Assembly: GCF_030758935.1 (NCBI RefSeq)
Contig: NZ_CP132333.1
Span: forward strand, 744,992-808,991
Direction of reading: 5' to 3'
Length of the DNA stretch: 64,000 nucleotides
Source: Geothrix sp. PMB-07
GTDB lineage: Bacteria > Acidobacteriota > Holophagae > Holophagales > Holophagaceae
Part shown: positions 8,350-16,484 of the stretch, piece by piece
How positions within the stretch are numbered: position 1 is the stretch's first letter
Layout of the letters: every line of letters starts with the position of its first letter
Program-made: the position numbers and the translations under genes
The notes under the pieces: generated by a model
Databases searched by the model: none
The model's input: only the letters and a program-made list of their open reading frames with translations
What the model was told of the DNA's origin: nothing

Positions 8350-9468
8350 TCATGGGGTTGGCTGGGTGAAGGAGGTCAGGGCCTGCCGCAGGGGCACGGG
8401 GCCCTTGGCTGCCCTCGCGTAGGGGGCGGGCCAGGGCACTTCGGCACCGAGGACCTGGGCGGCGCGCAGGGGCCAACGGCTGTCGCGCAGCAGTTCCCGG
8501 GCCAGCAGCACCAGGTCGGCGGATTCCTGGGCCAGGATCTGCTCGGCCTGTTCCGGATCGGTGATGAGGCCCACGGCGCCCGTGGGCAGGCCCGCCTCGG
8601 CGCGGATGCGCGCAGCGAAGGGCACCTGGTAGCCGGGGCCCAAGGGGATCTCGGCCCGCGGGACCAGCCCGCCGGAGCTGCAATCCACCAGATCGACGCC
8701 CAGGCCCTTCAGCGCCTTGGCCAGCTCGATGGATTGCTCCAGGTTCCAGCCGCCCTCGCTCCAGTCGGTGGCGGACAGGCGCACGAAGAGGGGCAGTCGC
8801 TCAGGCCAGACGCCGCGCACGGCCTCGGTGACCTCCTTCAGCAGGCGGGTGCGGTTCTCGAAGCTGCCGCCGTAGCGATCCTCGCGGCGGTTCGACAGGG
8901 GCGACAGGAACTGGTGCAGCAGGTAGCCGTGGGCGGCGTGGATTTCCGCCACGAGGAAGCCCGCGTCCAGGGAGCGGCGCGCCGCATCGGCGAAGGCCCG
9001 GATCACACCCTGAAGGCCCGCCTCATCAAGGACCGTGGGCACGGCCCAGGTGGCGTCGAAGGGCAGGGCGCTGGGCCCCACGGGCGTCCAGCCGCCCGCG
9101 CTGACCGGGATGCTGCCGCCGCTGCCCTTCCAGGGCGCGGGCGTGGAGGCCTTGCGCCCGGCGTGGGCCAGCTGGATGCCGGAGACGGCGCCCTGGGCGT
9201 GCATGAAGCGCACGATGCGGGCCAGGGCTTCGGCCTGGGCGCCGTTCCAGATGCCGAGATCATCGGCGGTGATGCGGCCCTCGGGCAGCACGGCCGCGGC
9301 CTCGGCGATCACCAGCCCCGCGCCGCCCTGGGCCAGGCCGCCGTAGTGCACCAGGTGCCAGTCGGTGGGTAGGCCTTCCACGGACGAATACTGGCACATG
9401 GGTGAGACGGCGATGCGGTTGGGCAGTGTGAGGCCGCGCAGGGTGAGGGGTTGGAAGAGGCGGGACAT
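8350..9468 (-). CDS. NADH:flavin oxidoreductase, Old Yellow Enzyme family (YqjM-like)
   Basis: 372 residues. The start at 9468 (MSRLFQPL) has GGAG 7 bp upstream and is preferred over the in-frame ATG at 9486. OYE proteins are FMN-dependent ene-reductases acting on alpha,beta-unsaturated carbonyls and nitro compounds. Visible features: RIAVSPMCQYS with the redox-tuning Cys of the YqjM (thermophilic-like) class, QLAHAGRKA, the substrate-binding His pair in AAHGYLLHQFLSPLSNRR, RYGGSFENR, and the phosphate-binding C-terminus (GLITDPEQAEQIL, DLVLLARELLRDSRWPLRAA). It appears to be a single gene. The physiological substrate cannot be inferred. Confidence 0.93.
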   Translation of the reverse strand: MSRLFQPLTLRGLTLPNRIAVSPMCQYSSVEGLPTDWHLVHYGGLAQGGAGLVIAEAAAVLPEGRITADDLGIWNGAQAEALARIVRFMHAQGAVSGIQLAHAGRKASTPAPWKGSGGSIPVSAGGWTPVGPSALPFDATWAVPTVLDEAGLQGVIRAFADAARRSLDAGFLVAEIHAAHGYLLHQFLSPLSNRREDRYGGSFENRTRLLKEVTEAVRGVWPERLPLFVRLSATDWSEGGWNLEQSIELAKALKGLGVDLVDCSSGGLVPRAEIPLGPGYQVPFAARIRAEAGLPTGAVGLITDPEQAEQILAQESADLVLLARELLRDSRWPLRAAQVLGAEVPWPAPYARAAKGPVPLRQALTSFTQPTP

Positions 9469-9500
9469 GGCATTCTCCAGAATCATCGAGCGTACAGGAA

Positions 9501-9528
9501 ACGGGAGGGATCCGCAGATCCCTCCCGT
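9501..9528 (-). terminator. Intrinsic terminator-like hairpin downstream of the COG2403 gene
   Basis: A perfect 12-bp stem (ACGGGAGGGATC paired with GATCCCTCCCGT) with a CGCA loop, lying 15 bp past the stop codon of the minus-strand gene that ends at 9544. The bases after the stem on the minus strand (TTCCTG) are only moderately T-rich. Confidence 0.75.
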
Positions 9529-9543
9529 GTTTCCAGGGTGTGA

Positions 9544-10863
9544 CTACTTGGCCAACGCCTTCTTCACTTCCACTTCCAGCTGGCCGGGCTTCACTTCGGC
9601 CAGATCATAGGTGGCGCGCAGCATGGGCTTGTTCACCTTCAGCACGCGGGTGATGTCGATGGGCGTGGCGGAGAGCACCACGTCGCAGGGCGTGGCTTCG
9701 ATGGTGTTTTCCAGATCCTTGATCTGGGCCTCGCCGTAGCCCATGGCGGGCAGGATGCCCTGGGCGTTGGGGTACTTCCGGTAGGTGGCGGCGATGGACG
9801 CCACGGCATAGGGCATGGGGTCGACGATGCGGCCCGCGCCGCAGTTCTTCGCGGCCACCACACCGGCGCCATAGGTCATGGAACCGTGGGTGAGGGTGGG
9901 GCCGTCCTCGATCACCAGCACGCTCTTGCCCTTGACCATCTCGGGCTTGGTGCAGGTGACGGGGCTGTTGGCGCGGATGACCACAGCCTTGGGGTTGAGC
10001 TTGGCCGCGGCGGCCTCGATGCCCTTGATGTCCAGCTCCTTGGCCGAGTCGCACTTGTTGATGACGATGACATCGGCGCGGCGGAAGTTGGCCTCGCCGG
10101 GATGGTAGATGGACTCATGGCCGGGCCGCAGGGGATCGGCGATCACAATGTGCAGATCGCAGGTGTAGAAGGGCAGGTCGTTGTTGCCGCCGTCCCACAG
10201 GATGACGTCTGCTTCCTTCTCGGCGCTCCGGATGATCTGCTCGTAGTCCACGCCGGAGTAGATGACGAAGCCATTGTCGATGTGCGGCTCGTACTCCTCG
10301 CGCTCCTCGATGGTGCACTTGTGCAGATCGAGATCGGAATAGGCGGCGAAGCGCTGACAGGCCTGGGCGGCCAGATCGCCGTAGGGCATGGGGTGGCGGA
10401 TGGCGACCACCTTCTTGCCCAGGCTCTTGAGGATGTTGCTGATGTAGCGGGTGGTCTGGCTCTTGCCGGCGCCGGTGCGGACGGCGGTGATGGCGATGAC
10501 CGGCACCTTGGACTTGATCATGGTCTTGTCCGCGCCCAGCAGTTCAAAGTCCACGCCATGCGCGATGCAGAGGCTCGCCAGGTGCATGACCGTCTCATGG
10601 GTCACGTCGGAATAGGAGAACACTGCCACGTCGGGCTTCTCACGCTTGATGACGTCCACCAGCTCGGACTCATCGAAAATGGGAATGCCCTGGGGGTAGA
10701 GCTTTCCGGCCAGCACAGCAGGGTATTTGCGCCCGGCGATGTCTGGGATCTGGGTGGCGGTGAAGGCCACCACCTGGTAGTCCGGGTTGTCCCGGTACAC
10801 CGTATTGAAGTTGTGGAAGTCGCGTCCCGCGGCTCCCAGGATCACCACGCGTCGTGTCGCCAT
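9544..10863 (-). CDS. COG2403 P-loop protein, cyclic 2,3-diphosphoglycerate synthetase-like
   Basis: 439 residues. The N-terminal part has a Rossmann-like nucleotide fold (VVILGAAGRDFHNFN). A P-loop follows at about residues 128-140 (TAVRTGAGKSQTTRY) and a G4-like VINKCDSA near residue 260. This is the layout of the COG2403 family, whose characterised archaeal member makes cyclic 2,3-diphosphoglycerate, a compatible solute and phosphate store in methanogens. Bacterial members are usually annotated by homology and their product is untested. The gene is monocistronic, ends in a strong hairpin and is transcribed divergently from the DUF748 gene across a 154-bp gap. The start at 10863 (MATRRVVIL) was chosen because the family N-terminus begins there; an open extension upstream lacks similarity. 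Confidence 0.8.
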   Translation of the reverse strand: MATRRVVILGAAGRDFHNFNTVYRDNPDYQVVAFTATQIPDIAGRKYPAVLAGKLYPQGIPIFDESELVDVIKREKPDVAVFSYSDVTHETVMHLASLCIAHGVDFELLGADKTMIKSKVPVIAITAVRTGAGKSQTTRYISNILKSLGKKVVAIRHPMPYGDLAAQACQRFAAYSDLDLHKCTIEEREEYEPHIDNGFVIYSGVDYEQIIRSAEKEADVILWDGGNNDLPFYTCDLHIVIADPLRPGHESIYHPGEANFRRADVIVINKCDSAKELDIKGIEAAAAKLNPKAVVIRANSPVTCTKPEMVKGKSVLVIEDGPTLTHGSMTYGAGVVAAKNCGAGRIVDPMPYAVASIAATYRKYPNAQGILPAMGYGEAQIKDLENTIEATPCDVVLSATPIDITRVLKVNKPMLRATYDLAEVKPGQLEVEVKKALAK

Positions 10864-11017
10864 GACACATAACCTTTCGGTCCAGCGGAGGGCCGACACG
10901 CTCGTTGGTGGCAGTCCTGGCCCAGCCGCGACCCAGGGAGGATAGCCGCCTTCCAGGGAGGATGAACATGGGAATGTGGCTTGAATCACAGGTAGGGGGA
11001 GCGTCTATGCTTTTCCC

Positions 11018-13915
11018 ATGCCCATTCCAGCCGCTGTCCCCGCCTTTTTCCGCCGCTGGCGGCGTGTCCTCCTTGTCCTGACAGCCCTCTACGGGCTTTG
11101 GCTGCTGGTGGGTTTCTTCGTGATTCCCCGGATCATTCGCGGCCGGGCCGAGCAGTTCGCCACGGAGTTCCTTCACCGCAAGGTCACCCTGCAGAAGGTC
11201 CGCTTCAACCCCATCCTGTTCACCGCACGCCTCGAGGGGCTGCGGGTGCCCAACCGTGACGGCAGCGAGTGGATCACCCTGCGCCGGCTCTTTCTGGATT
11301 ACCGCCTGCACCGCCTCATCAGCAAGACCATCGACTTGGCGGCGCTGGAACTGGATGGGCTCACCGTGCGGGTGGATCTGGATGCCCAGGGCCAGCCCAA
11401 CTTCCAGGACCTGTTGGAGACGCCCAAAAAGGAGGAGAAGCCTGCCGAGGCGACCCCCTCATCCTGGGCCTTCGCCATCGGCCGCTTCGAGCTGAAGGAG
11501 GGCCAGCTGCACTTCACGGACCGCAGCCAGGCCACGCCCTTCCGCACGGCCCTGGGGCCCGTGAATTTGCGCGTGGACGGGATCCGCACCGAGGTGGGCC
11601 AGCACAGCGGCTTCGCCTTCGAGGCCTGGACCGAGGCGCGGGAGCATCTGGCCTTCAAGGGCGATCTCACCCTGCAGCCGCTGGCTTCCAAGGGCAGCCT
11701 GCTGGTGGAGAATCTCTCCCTGCCCAAGTACCGGCCCTACGAACAGGAGCAGGTCTCCAGCGAGATCCGCAGCGGCACCGCTTCCCTCCACGCCCAGTAC
11801 CGCTTCGAGTGGGGCGAGAAGCGCCATGTGGTGGAAGTCTCGGAGCTGGACTTCTCCCTGAGGGATGTGAAGGTGGCCGAGCGCGGCGTCGTCGAGCCCG
11901 CCATCGAGGTGCCGAGCCTGGATGTGCGCCAGGGCCGGATGGACCTTCTGAAGCCCTCAGTCGAGGTGGGTTCCATTACGGCCGATCTGGGTGTGCTGCG
12001 CCTGCAGAAGGCCAAGGAGGGCGGCCTGAATCTGGCGCGCCTCTTCGCACCCACCAAACCCAAGGAGAAGAAAGCCGACGAAAAGCCCGTTCAACTGCTC
12101 GTGAAGGACATCGCCCTGCGCGGCTTCCGGGTGGGCTGGGAGGATCTGAGCCTCGCGCGGCCCCTGAAGGTGGAAGCCCGGGACCTGAACCTGCACTGGC
12201 AGGATCTTTCACTGGATCCCGCGGCCAAGGGGCAGGCTTCCCTGGATCTGAAAGTGGAGAACGGATCGCTCAAAGTGGCGGGCAGCCTGGCGCCCCTGAA
12301 TGCCACGGGCGATTTGACCGTGAAGGCCGAGGGGTTTGATCTGGGCACCTGGGACCCCTACCTGGACTCGGCCCTGGATCTGCGCATCGCCTCGGGCAAG
12401 CTGGGCCTGGATGGCCGCGTGCGCTTCGCCTTCGAAGGCCGCACCAGCGACGGCATTACGTACCTGGGCGGCGCTTCCGTGCAGGGCCTGGAGGTGCGGG
12501 ACGCCAAGCTGAACGAGCCCTTCCTGCGCTGGAAGCAGCTGGCCATCAACGGGGCCGACCTGCGCACTGCGCCCCTGGCCGTGGCCATCAAGACTGTGGA
12601 CTGGACGGACATCGAAGGCCGTCTGGTGGTGCAGCCCGACGGCAGCACCAATGTGGCCCGGGCCCTGCGCCTGGAGCAGGGGGCCAAAGCTCATTCTGGG
12701 GCCAATGCCAAGCCGGCCCCGGTCACAGCCTCCGTCATTCCCGCCACGCCCGCGGCCGCGCCGGACATCAGCATCGCCAAGGTGGGCATCGCCGGTGGCC
12801 GTCTGAGCTTCATCGACCGTTCCGTGCAGCCCAACGCCGCCCTGGTGCTGAGTGATCTGGAAGGCTCGTACCTGGGCCTGTCCAGCCATCCAGAGGCCGC
12901 CTCGAAGGTGCTCTTCAAGGGCAAGGCCGGGGGACTGGCGCCCATCACCATCAGCGGCCGGGCCATGCCCCTGCGCAACGATCTCGATACGGATGTGGCC
13001 CTGCGCATCCAGGGCGCGGACCTCACGGACTTCACGCCCTACACAGGCAAGTACCTGGGCTACACCGTGCAGAAGGGCAAGCTCGACGTGGACGCACGCC
13101 TGCGCATCGACCACCGGAAGTTGAAATCCGAAAACGCCGTGAAGCTGGATCAGTTCTTCCTGGGCGATAAAGTGGAAAGCCCCGAGGCCACCCACCTGCC
13201 CGTGAAGCTGGGCCTGGCCATCCTCCGCGACCGCAAGGGTGTTATCGGCTTTGACCTGCCGGTGGAAGGCAGCCTCGACGATCCCGATGTGAAGTACGGC
13301 AAGCTCGTCTGGAAGGCCATCTTTGGCCTGCTGGGGAAGATCGCCACCTCGCCGTTCACGGCCATCGGCCACCTGTTCGGAAGCGATGCGGGTGATCCCA
13401 GTGTGCTCACCTTCACGCCGGGTACCGCCGCGCTGGACGCTGCGGCCACCGCCAAGCTGCAAGGCCTGGCGAAGGCCCTGGTGGAACGGCCCGCCCTGCG
13501 GCTGGAGGCAGAGGGCGCCGTGGATGCGGATCAGGATGGCGCCGCGCTGCGGCGAGCCGCCTTCGAGGCGCTGCTGCGGCAGACGCGGCGGCAAGGCCTC
13601 GGCGCTGCCGATGATACGCCCGTGCCCGCGACCGAGCGGGAACGCTGGGTGCGCGCGGCCTTTGAATCAGCCTTCCCGGCCCCCAAACCGGAGAAGGGTG
13701 CCCAGCCGGTGCCGCCGCCGCCCCTGGCGGAAATGGAGCAGCGCCTGCTCAGTCGCGTGACGGTGGACCCCGCCGCCCTCGATCAACTGGCCGATGCCCG
13801 CGCCAAGGCCGTGCTGGGCTACTTGCTGAACACCGCCAAGGCCGATCCCGAGCGGGTCTTCGAGGTGCAGACCGGCAAGGCCAAAGGCGCGGCCGTGGTG
13901 TTCAGCCTGAAATAG
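11018..13915 (+). CDS. DUF748/AsmA-like envelope protein
   Basis: 965 residues with one N-terminal transmembrane helix (about 14-36: VLLVLTALYGLWLLVGFFVIPRI) and a very long beta-rich periplasmic region. Repeated units such as 'RFELKEGQLHFTDRS' and 'KVGIAGGRLSFIDRSV' are typical of DUF748 proteins, which are related to AsmA/TamB-type bridge proteins thought to move phospholipids between membranes. The C-terminal segment starting LTFTPGTAALDAAATAKLQGLAKAL resembles the conserved end of DUF748 members, which have an OmpA-like flavour. A low-complexity Ala/Pro linker occurs near residues 555-585. No neighbour gives a specific partner. Lipid transport is a family-level inference. Confidence 0.82.
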   Translation: MPIPAAVPAFFRRWRRVLLVLTALYGLWLLVGFFVIPRIIRGRAEQFATEFLHRKVTLQKVRFNPILFTARLEGLRVPNRDGSEWITLRRLFLDYRLHRLISKTIDLAALELDGLTVRVDLDAQGQPNFQDLLETPKKEEKPAEATPSSWAFAIGRFELKEGQLHFTDRSQATPFRTALGPVNLRVDGIRTEVGQHSGFAFEAWTEAREHLAFKGDLTLQPLASKGSLLVENLSLPKYRPYEQEQVSSEIRSGTASLHAQYRFEWGEKRHVVEVSELDFSLRDVKVAERGVVEPAIEVPSLDVRQGRMDLLKPSVEVGSITADLGVLRLQKAKEGGLNLARLFAPTKPKEKKADEKPVQLLVKDIALRGFRVGWEDLSLARPLKVEARDLNLHWQDLSLDPAAKGQASLDLKVENGSLKVAGSLAPLNATGDLTVKAEGFDLGTWDPYLDSALDLRIASGKLGLDGRVRFAFEGRTSDGITYLGGASVQGLEVRDAKLNEPFLRWKQLAINGADLRTAPLAVAIKTVDWTDIEGRLVVQPDGSTNVARALRLEQGAKAHSGANAKPAPVTASVIPATPAAAPDISIAKVGIAGGRLSFIDRSVQPNAALVLSDLEGSYLGLSSHPEAASKVLFKGKAGGLAPITISGRAMPLRNDLDTDVALRIQGADLTDFTPYTGKYLGYTVQKGKLDVDARLRIDHRKLKSENAVKLDQFFLGDKVESPEATHLPVKLGLAILRDRKGVIGFDLPVEGSLDDPDVKYGKLVWKAIFGLLGKIATSPFTAIGHLFGSDAGDPSVLTFTPGTAALDAAATAKLQGLAKALVERPALRLEAEGAVDADQDGAALRRAAFEALLRQTRRQGLGAADDTPVPATERERWVRAAFESAFPAPKPEKGAQPVPPPPLAEMEQRLLSRVTVDPAALDQLADARAKAVLGYLLNTAKADPERVFEVQTGKAKGAAVVFSLK

Positions 13916-13938
13916 GAGCTGCTGCTACCTGGTCCAGA

Positions 13939-14114
13939 ATCCGTGTTTATCCGTGTTCATCTGTGGCTCAAAGAATTGGTTGATCCTTGGTTCTGAGAGG
14001 TTGGGGCTTTCCACAACCCTCACTGGAGAACCAGCTCTGGCATTGATCAAGGCGGATTGCTGAACTCAGGGAAAGCGGAATGAGCCACGGATGAACACAG
14101 ATGGACACGGATGA
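13939..14114. repeat. Type A interspersed inverted repeat (CCACGGATGAACAC...)
   Basis: The left arm (13939-13970) and right arm (about 14081-14114) are near-perfect reverse complements (29 of 32 positions) separated by about 110 bp of unrelated sequence. Each arm is built from a 10-base word GATGAACACG/A in tandem. It occupies most of the 254-bp gap between the DUF748 gene and the convergent protoporphyrinogen oxidase gene. Related copies lie at 29545-29643 and 62416-62493. Confidence 0.85.
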
Positions 14115-14169
14115 AAGATGGCCTTGCGCCAAAATCGCCCGTTCTGTTCTCTCTCATCGACGTTCTCTC

Positions 14170-15462
14170 CTAGGAGAGCGTCAGGGCCCAATCCTCGATG
14201 CCTTCGGCCAGATCGGGTACGCCGGGGCCGAAGCGGCTGGCGCCCAGCCAGTGCAGATTTGGGGGCAGGTCGGCCACCACCTGGCGCACGCGTTGAACAT
14301 GGCCCGGCTCCAGCAGGGGGAAGGCGCCGGGGCAGTCCTCGCGGCGGGTCTGCAGCGGCTCGGGCAGTTCCGGCAGCCAGCGGCGCAGCTCCGCGAACAC
14401 GCCGGGCCAGTGGTTCAGATCGGGCGCCACCGGAAAGGCGCCGCCCAGGTAGGTGCGCAGCTGCAGCAGACCCGGCACGCCCCGGGGATCGTCCGCCGCC
14501 AGCGACACCACGCCCAGGAGGCCGCGGCCTTCTGGCGGATGGAGGAGCAGGCTGAAGCCCCGTTCCCAGCCGGGGACCAGGCGATGGCGGCTGTGCCAGA
14601 CCTGCAGGTTGAGCTGGGGGATGCCTTCCAGCCACGCTGCGGCCCGAGGCGCCAAGTCACGGAGCAGGCCCCCGGCAACCGGGGCCGGGAGGGCCAGCAC
14701 CACTGCATCGGCCTCGCGGCTGGAAGCCTCGCCGACGATGCGCCAGCGGCCATCGGGCAGGGCTTCCAGCGCCCGCACAGCCTGGTTTGTCTGTACGTCC
14801 CCGACAGAGGCGGCGAGGGCCTGGGCCAGGGAACCTGTGCCGCCCACGGGCCTTTGCGTGTGCTCGGGGCCAAGGCGAAGGGCGCCGAGCAGCAGGCCAC
14901 CGTGGGCCTCGAGGCGGCGCAACCGGGGCAGGGCGGCCACGGCGATGCGTTCCGGCGATGCGGCCAGCACGCCTGCCACCAGCGCGGGCAGCAGCTCCCG
15001 GGCAAAGCCCTCACCCAGGCGTCGGGCGAAGAAATCCTGCAGGGTTTCGTCTGCAGTGTCGCCCTTGGCTATGAAAGGCTCCGCGAACAGCCGCAACTTG
15101 GCCGCCAGGTTCAGGTCGCGGCTGTGCAACAGGCCAGCCAAGGTGACAGGGCTGAGCTGGCGCCGCCCGCCCTTGCCCAGCCAGCGCGGGCCCTTGGGGG
15201 CGGAAGGGAGGAAGCTCAGGCTCAGCTCCCGCGCCAGGCGATCCAGCGCGCCGCCCTGGCGGATCAGCAGTCCCTGCGGGCCCTGTTCCAGGCCGCCCGG
15301 TTCGCCTTCCGGGCCAGGCCAGGACAGGGTTTGGGCCCAGCCGCCCACGGCGGCGGAGGCCTCCCACAGCGCGACCTCCAGGCCGCGTCGCTGCAGGTGC
15401 CACGCCGCAAGCAGACCGGAAAGGCCGCCGCCGATGATGAGGATGCGCCGCCTAGGTCCCAT
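14170..15462 (-). CDS. hemG: Protoporphyrinogen oxidase (HemY/HemG-type, FAD-dependent)
   Basis: 430 residues. The N-terminal FAD-binding motif is RILIIGGGLSGLLAAWHLQRRGLEVALWEA, followed by GGWAQTL. The middle carries the substrate-domain stretch EPFIAKGDTADETLQDFFARRLGEGFARELLPALVAGVLAASPERI, typical of oxygen-dependent PPOX. The C-terminal FAD signature is LHWLGASRFGPGVPDLAEGIEDWA. The enzyme oxidises protoporphyrinogen IX to protoporphyrin IX, the penultimate step of heme synthesis, at the membrane. No other heme gene is in the window. Family length (about 450) fits. A related amine oxidase or phytoene desaturase-like enzyme is the less likely alternative. Confidence 0.82.
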   Translation of the reverse strand: MGPRRRILIIGGGLSGLLAAWHLQRRGLEVALWEASAAVGGWAQTLSWPGPEGEPGGLEQGPQGLLIRQGGALDRLARELSLSFLPSAPKGPRWLGKGGRRQLSPVTLAGLLHSRDLNLAAKLRLFAEPFIAKGDTADETLQDFFARRLGEGFARELLPALVAGVLAASPERIAVAALPRLRRLEAHGGLLLGALRLGPEHTQRPVGGTGSLAQALAASVGDVQTNQAVRALEALPDGRWRIVGEASSREADAVVLALPAPVAGGLLRDLAPRAAAWLEGIPQLNLQVWHSRHRLVPGWERGFSLLLHPPEGRGLLGVVSLAADDPRGVPGLLQLRTYLGGAFPVAPDLNHWPGVFAELRRWLPELPEPLQTRREDCPGAFPLLEPGHVQRVRQVVADLPPNLHWLGASRFGPGVPDLAEGIEDWALTLS

Positions 15463-15489
15463 GCTGCTGCGCCTTCAATGGTAAGCATG

Positions 15490-15669
15490 CACCACGGAGG
15501 CACGGAGTCTGGGCACGCAGGGGGCGGCGGGCTCGGATCCTCATGAAGGTGCCCGCGCCTGCCGCCCCCTGTGGCTTCCAGCCTGGCTGGAAGGGGCCTT
15601 CGGCCCACCCAGAAGGGAGAAACACGGAGGCCTCCGTGCCGCCTCCGTGGCCTCGGTGTCTCCGTGGTG
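15490..15669. repeat. Type B interspersed inverted repeat (CACCACGGAG...)
   Basis: The left arm at 15490-15507 (CACCACGGAGGCACGGAG) is mirrored by a right arm at about 15643-15669 (CTCCGTGG...TCTCCGTGGTG). A further internal copy, ACACGGAGG/CCTCCGTG, lies near 15622-15638. It fills the 241-bp gap between the hemG start and the acyltransferase stop (both minus strand). The better-preserved copy is at 26677-26795. Confidence 0.75.
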
Positions 15670-15703
15670 GATCACTTTCGTTGATGGTTGTTTTCACGCG
15701 GGG

Positions 15704-16303
15704 TCAGGCCTCAGGGCGCGTCCGCAGGCCCTGGGCGTCGCGGAAGAGGCCCTGGATCTTCGGCAGATCTTCCTCCAGGCTGCCGCTCGGCTGGAAGAGT
15801 GGCATGAGGCGCACCACGTGCTCCTTGAAATCAAAGGCCACGGGCAGGATGGGCACCTGGGCGCCGGTGGCGATCTGGTAGAAGCCGGTGCGCCACTGGC
15901 TCACGCCCTTGCGGGTGCCCTCGGGGGCCAGGCCCAAGAGGAGGTGGGGGGTTGTCTCGAAGGCTTTCACGCAATCGCCCACCACGCCATGGCTGGCCCT
16001 GCGGTCCACGGGAATGCCGCCCAGCCATCGGAAGAGCCGTCGGAAGGGTGGCTTGAAGAGGGAGTGCTTGCCCAGCCAGGACACACGCAGATCCACGGCG
16101 AACATCAGGGCCACCCCCAGGGGGAAATCCCAGTTCGAGGTGTGCGGGGCCACGATGGCCACGTACCGCGTGGCTTCTGGGAAAGGGCCTTCGACCCGCC
16201 ACCCGGCATGTTTCAAATAGGCGCGTCCCAGGAAGCGCCAGAACCAGCCGCGGTCCTGCCGCAGCGCGGCGGGGGGAATGGGGTACGGCTGGGGCGGGTT
16301 CAA
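15704..16303 (-). CDS. 1-acylglycerol-3-phosphate O-acyltransferase-like (PlsC domain)
   Basis: 199 residues. The LPLAT signature is intact: HTSNWD (HX4D, catalytic His and Asp) near residue 54, LGKHSLFKPPF, the GGIPVDRRA block and the LAPEGTRK motif. These enzymes transfer an acyl group to lysophospholipids or similar acceptors at the inner membrane. No ATG lies upstream of the conserved core; the likely start is a TTG at 16303 with GGAG 9 bp ahead. The protein is shorter than classical PlsC (about 240) and resembles the compact acyltransferases annotated with glycerol acyltransferases. It is oriented divergently from the chitinase gene. Confidence 0.85.
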   Translation of the reverse strand: MNPPQPYPIPPAALRQDRGWFWRFLGRAYLKHAGWRVEGPFPEATRYVAIVAPHTSNWDFPLGVALMFAVDLRVSWLGKHSLFKPPFRRLFRWLGGIPVDRRASHGVVGDCVKAFETTPHLLLGLAPEGTRKGVSQWRTGFYQIATGAQVPILPVAFDFKEHVVRLMPLFQPSGSLEEDLPKIQGLFRDAQGLRTRPEA

Positions 16304-16382
16304 GGGACGCTTCTCCAGAAGGTGCGAGGCCTTTAGGGTAGCCCGGCACGTTCCCGATGGCCCGGTGCGACACCTTTTTCAT

Positions 16383-16420
16383 GAAAGTGGACCAGTGGTT
16401 TTTCTTCTGGAGCGGATCAG
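16383..16420 (+). promoter_or_regulatory. Shared upstream motif, copy 1 (chitinase)
   Basis: The 11-base near-palindrome AGTGGACCAGT (16386-16396) is followed 28 bases later by GGATCAG (16414-16420), with TCTGG just before. The same arrangement occurs at 20900-20936 upstream of the GH44 relic. The core begins 99 bp before the chitinase start codon, against 101 bp in the second copy. The surrounding sequence is dissimilar, so conservation points to a regulatory site or a shared promoter region. Confidence 0.55.
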
Positions 16421-16484
16421 CGATGTGGGGCCTTCCTCCGCAAGGATGGTGGGCAGGGCGCGCTGAACGCCCCAGGGAGATGTC

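Noticed and set aside
14453..15484. Plus-strand open frames over hemG
   Set aside because: They are antisense shadows of a gene with intact FAD-binding and PPOX motifs.
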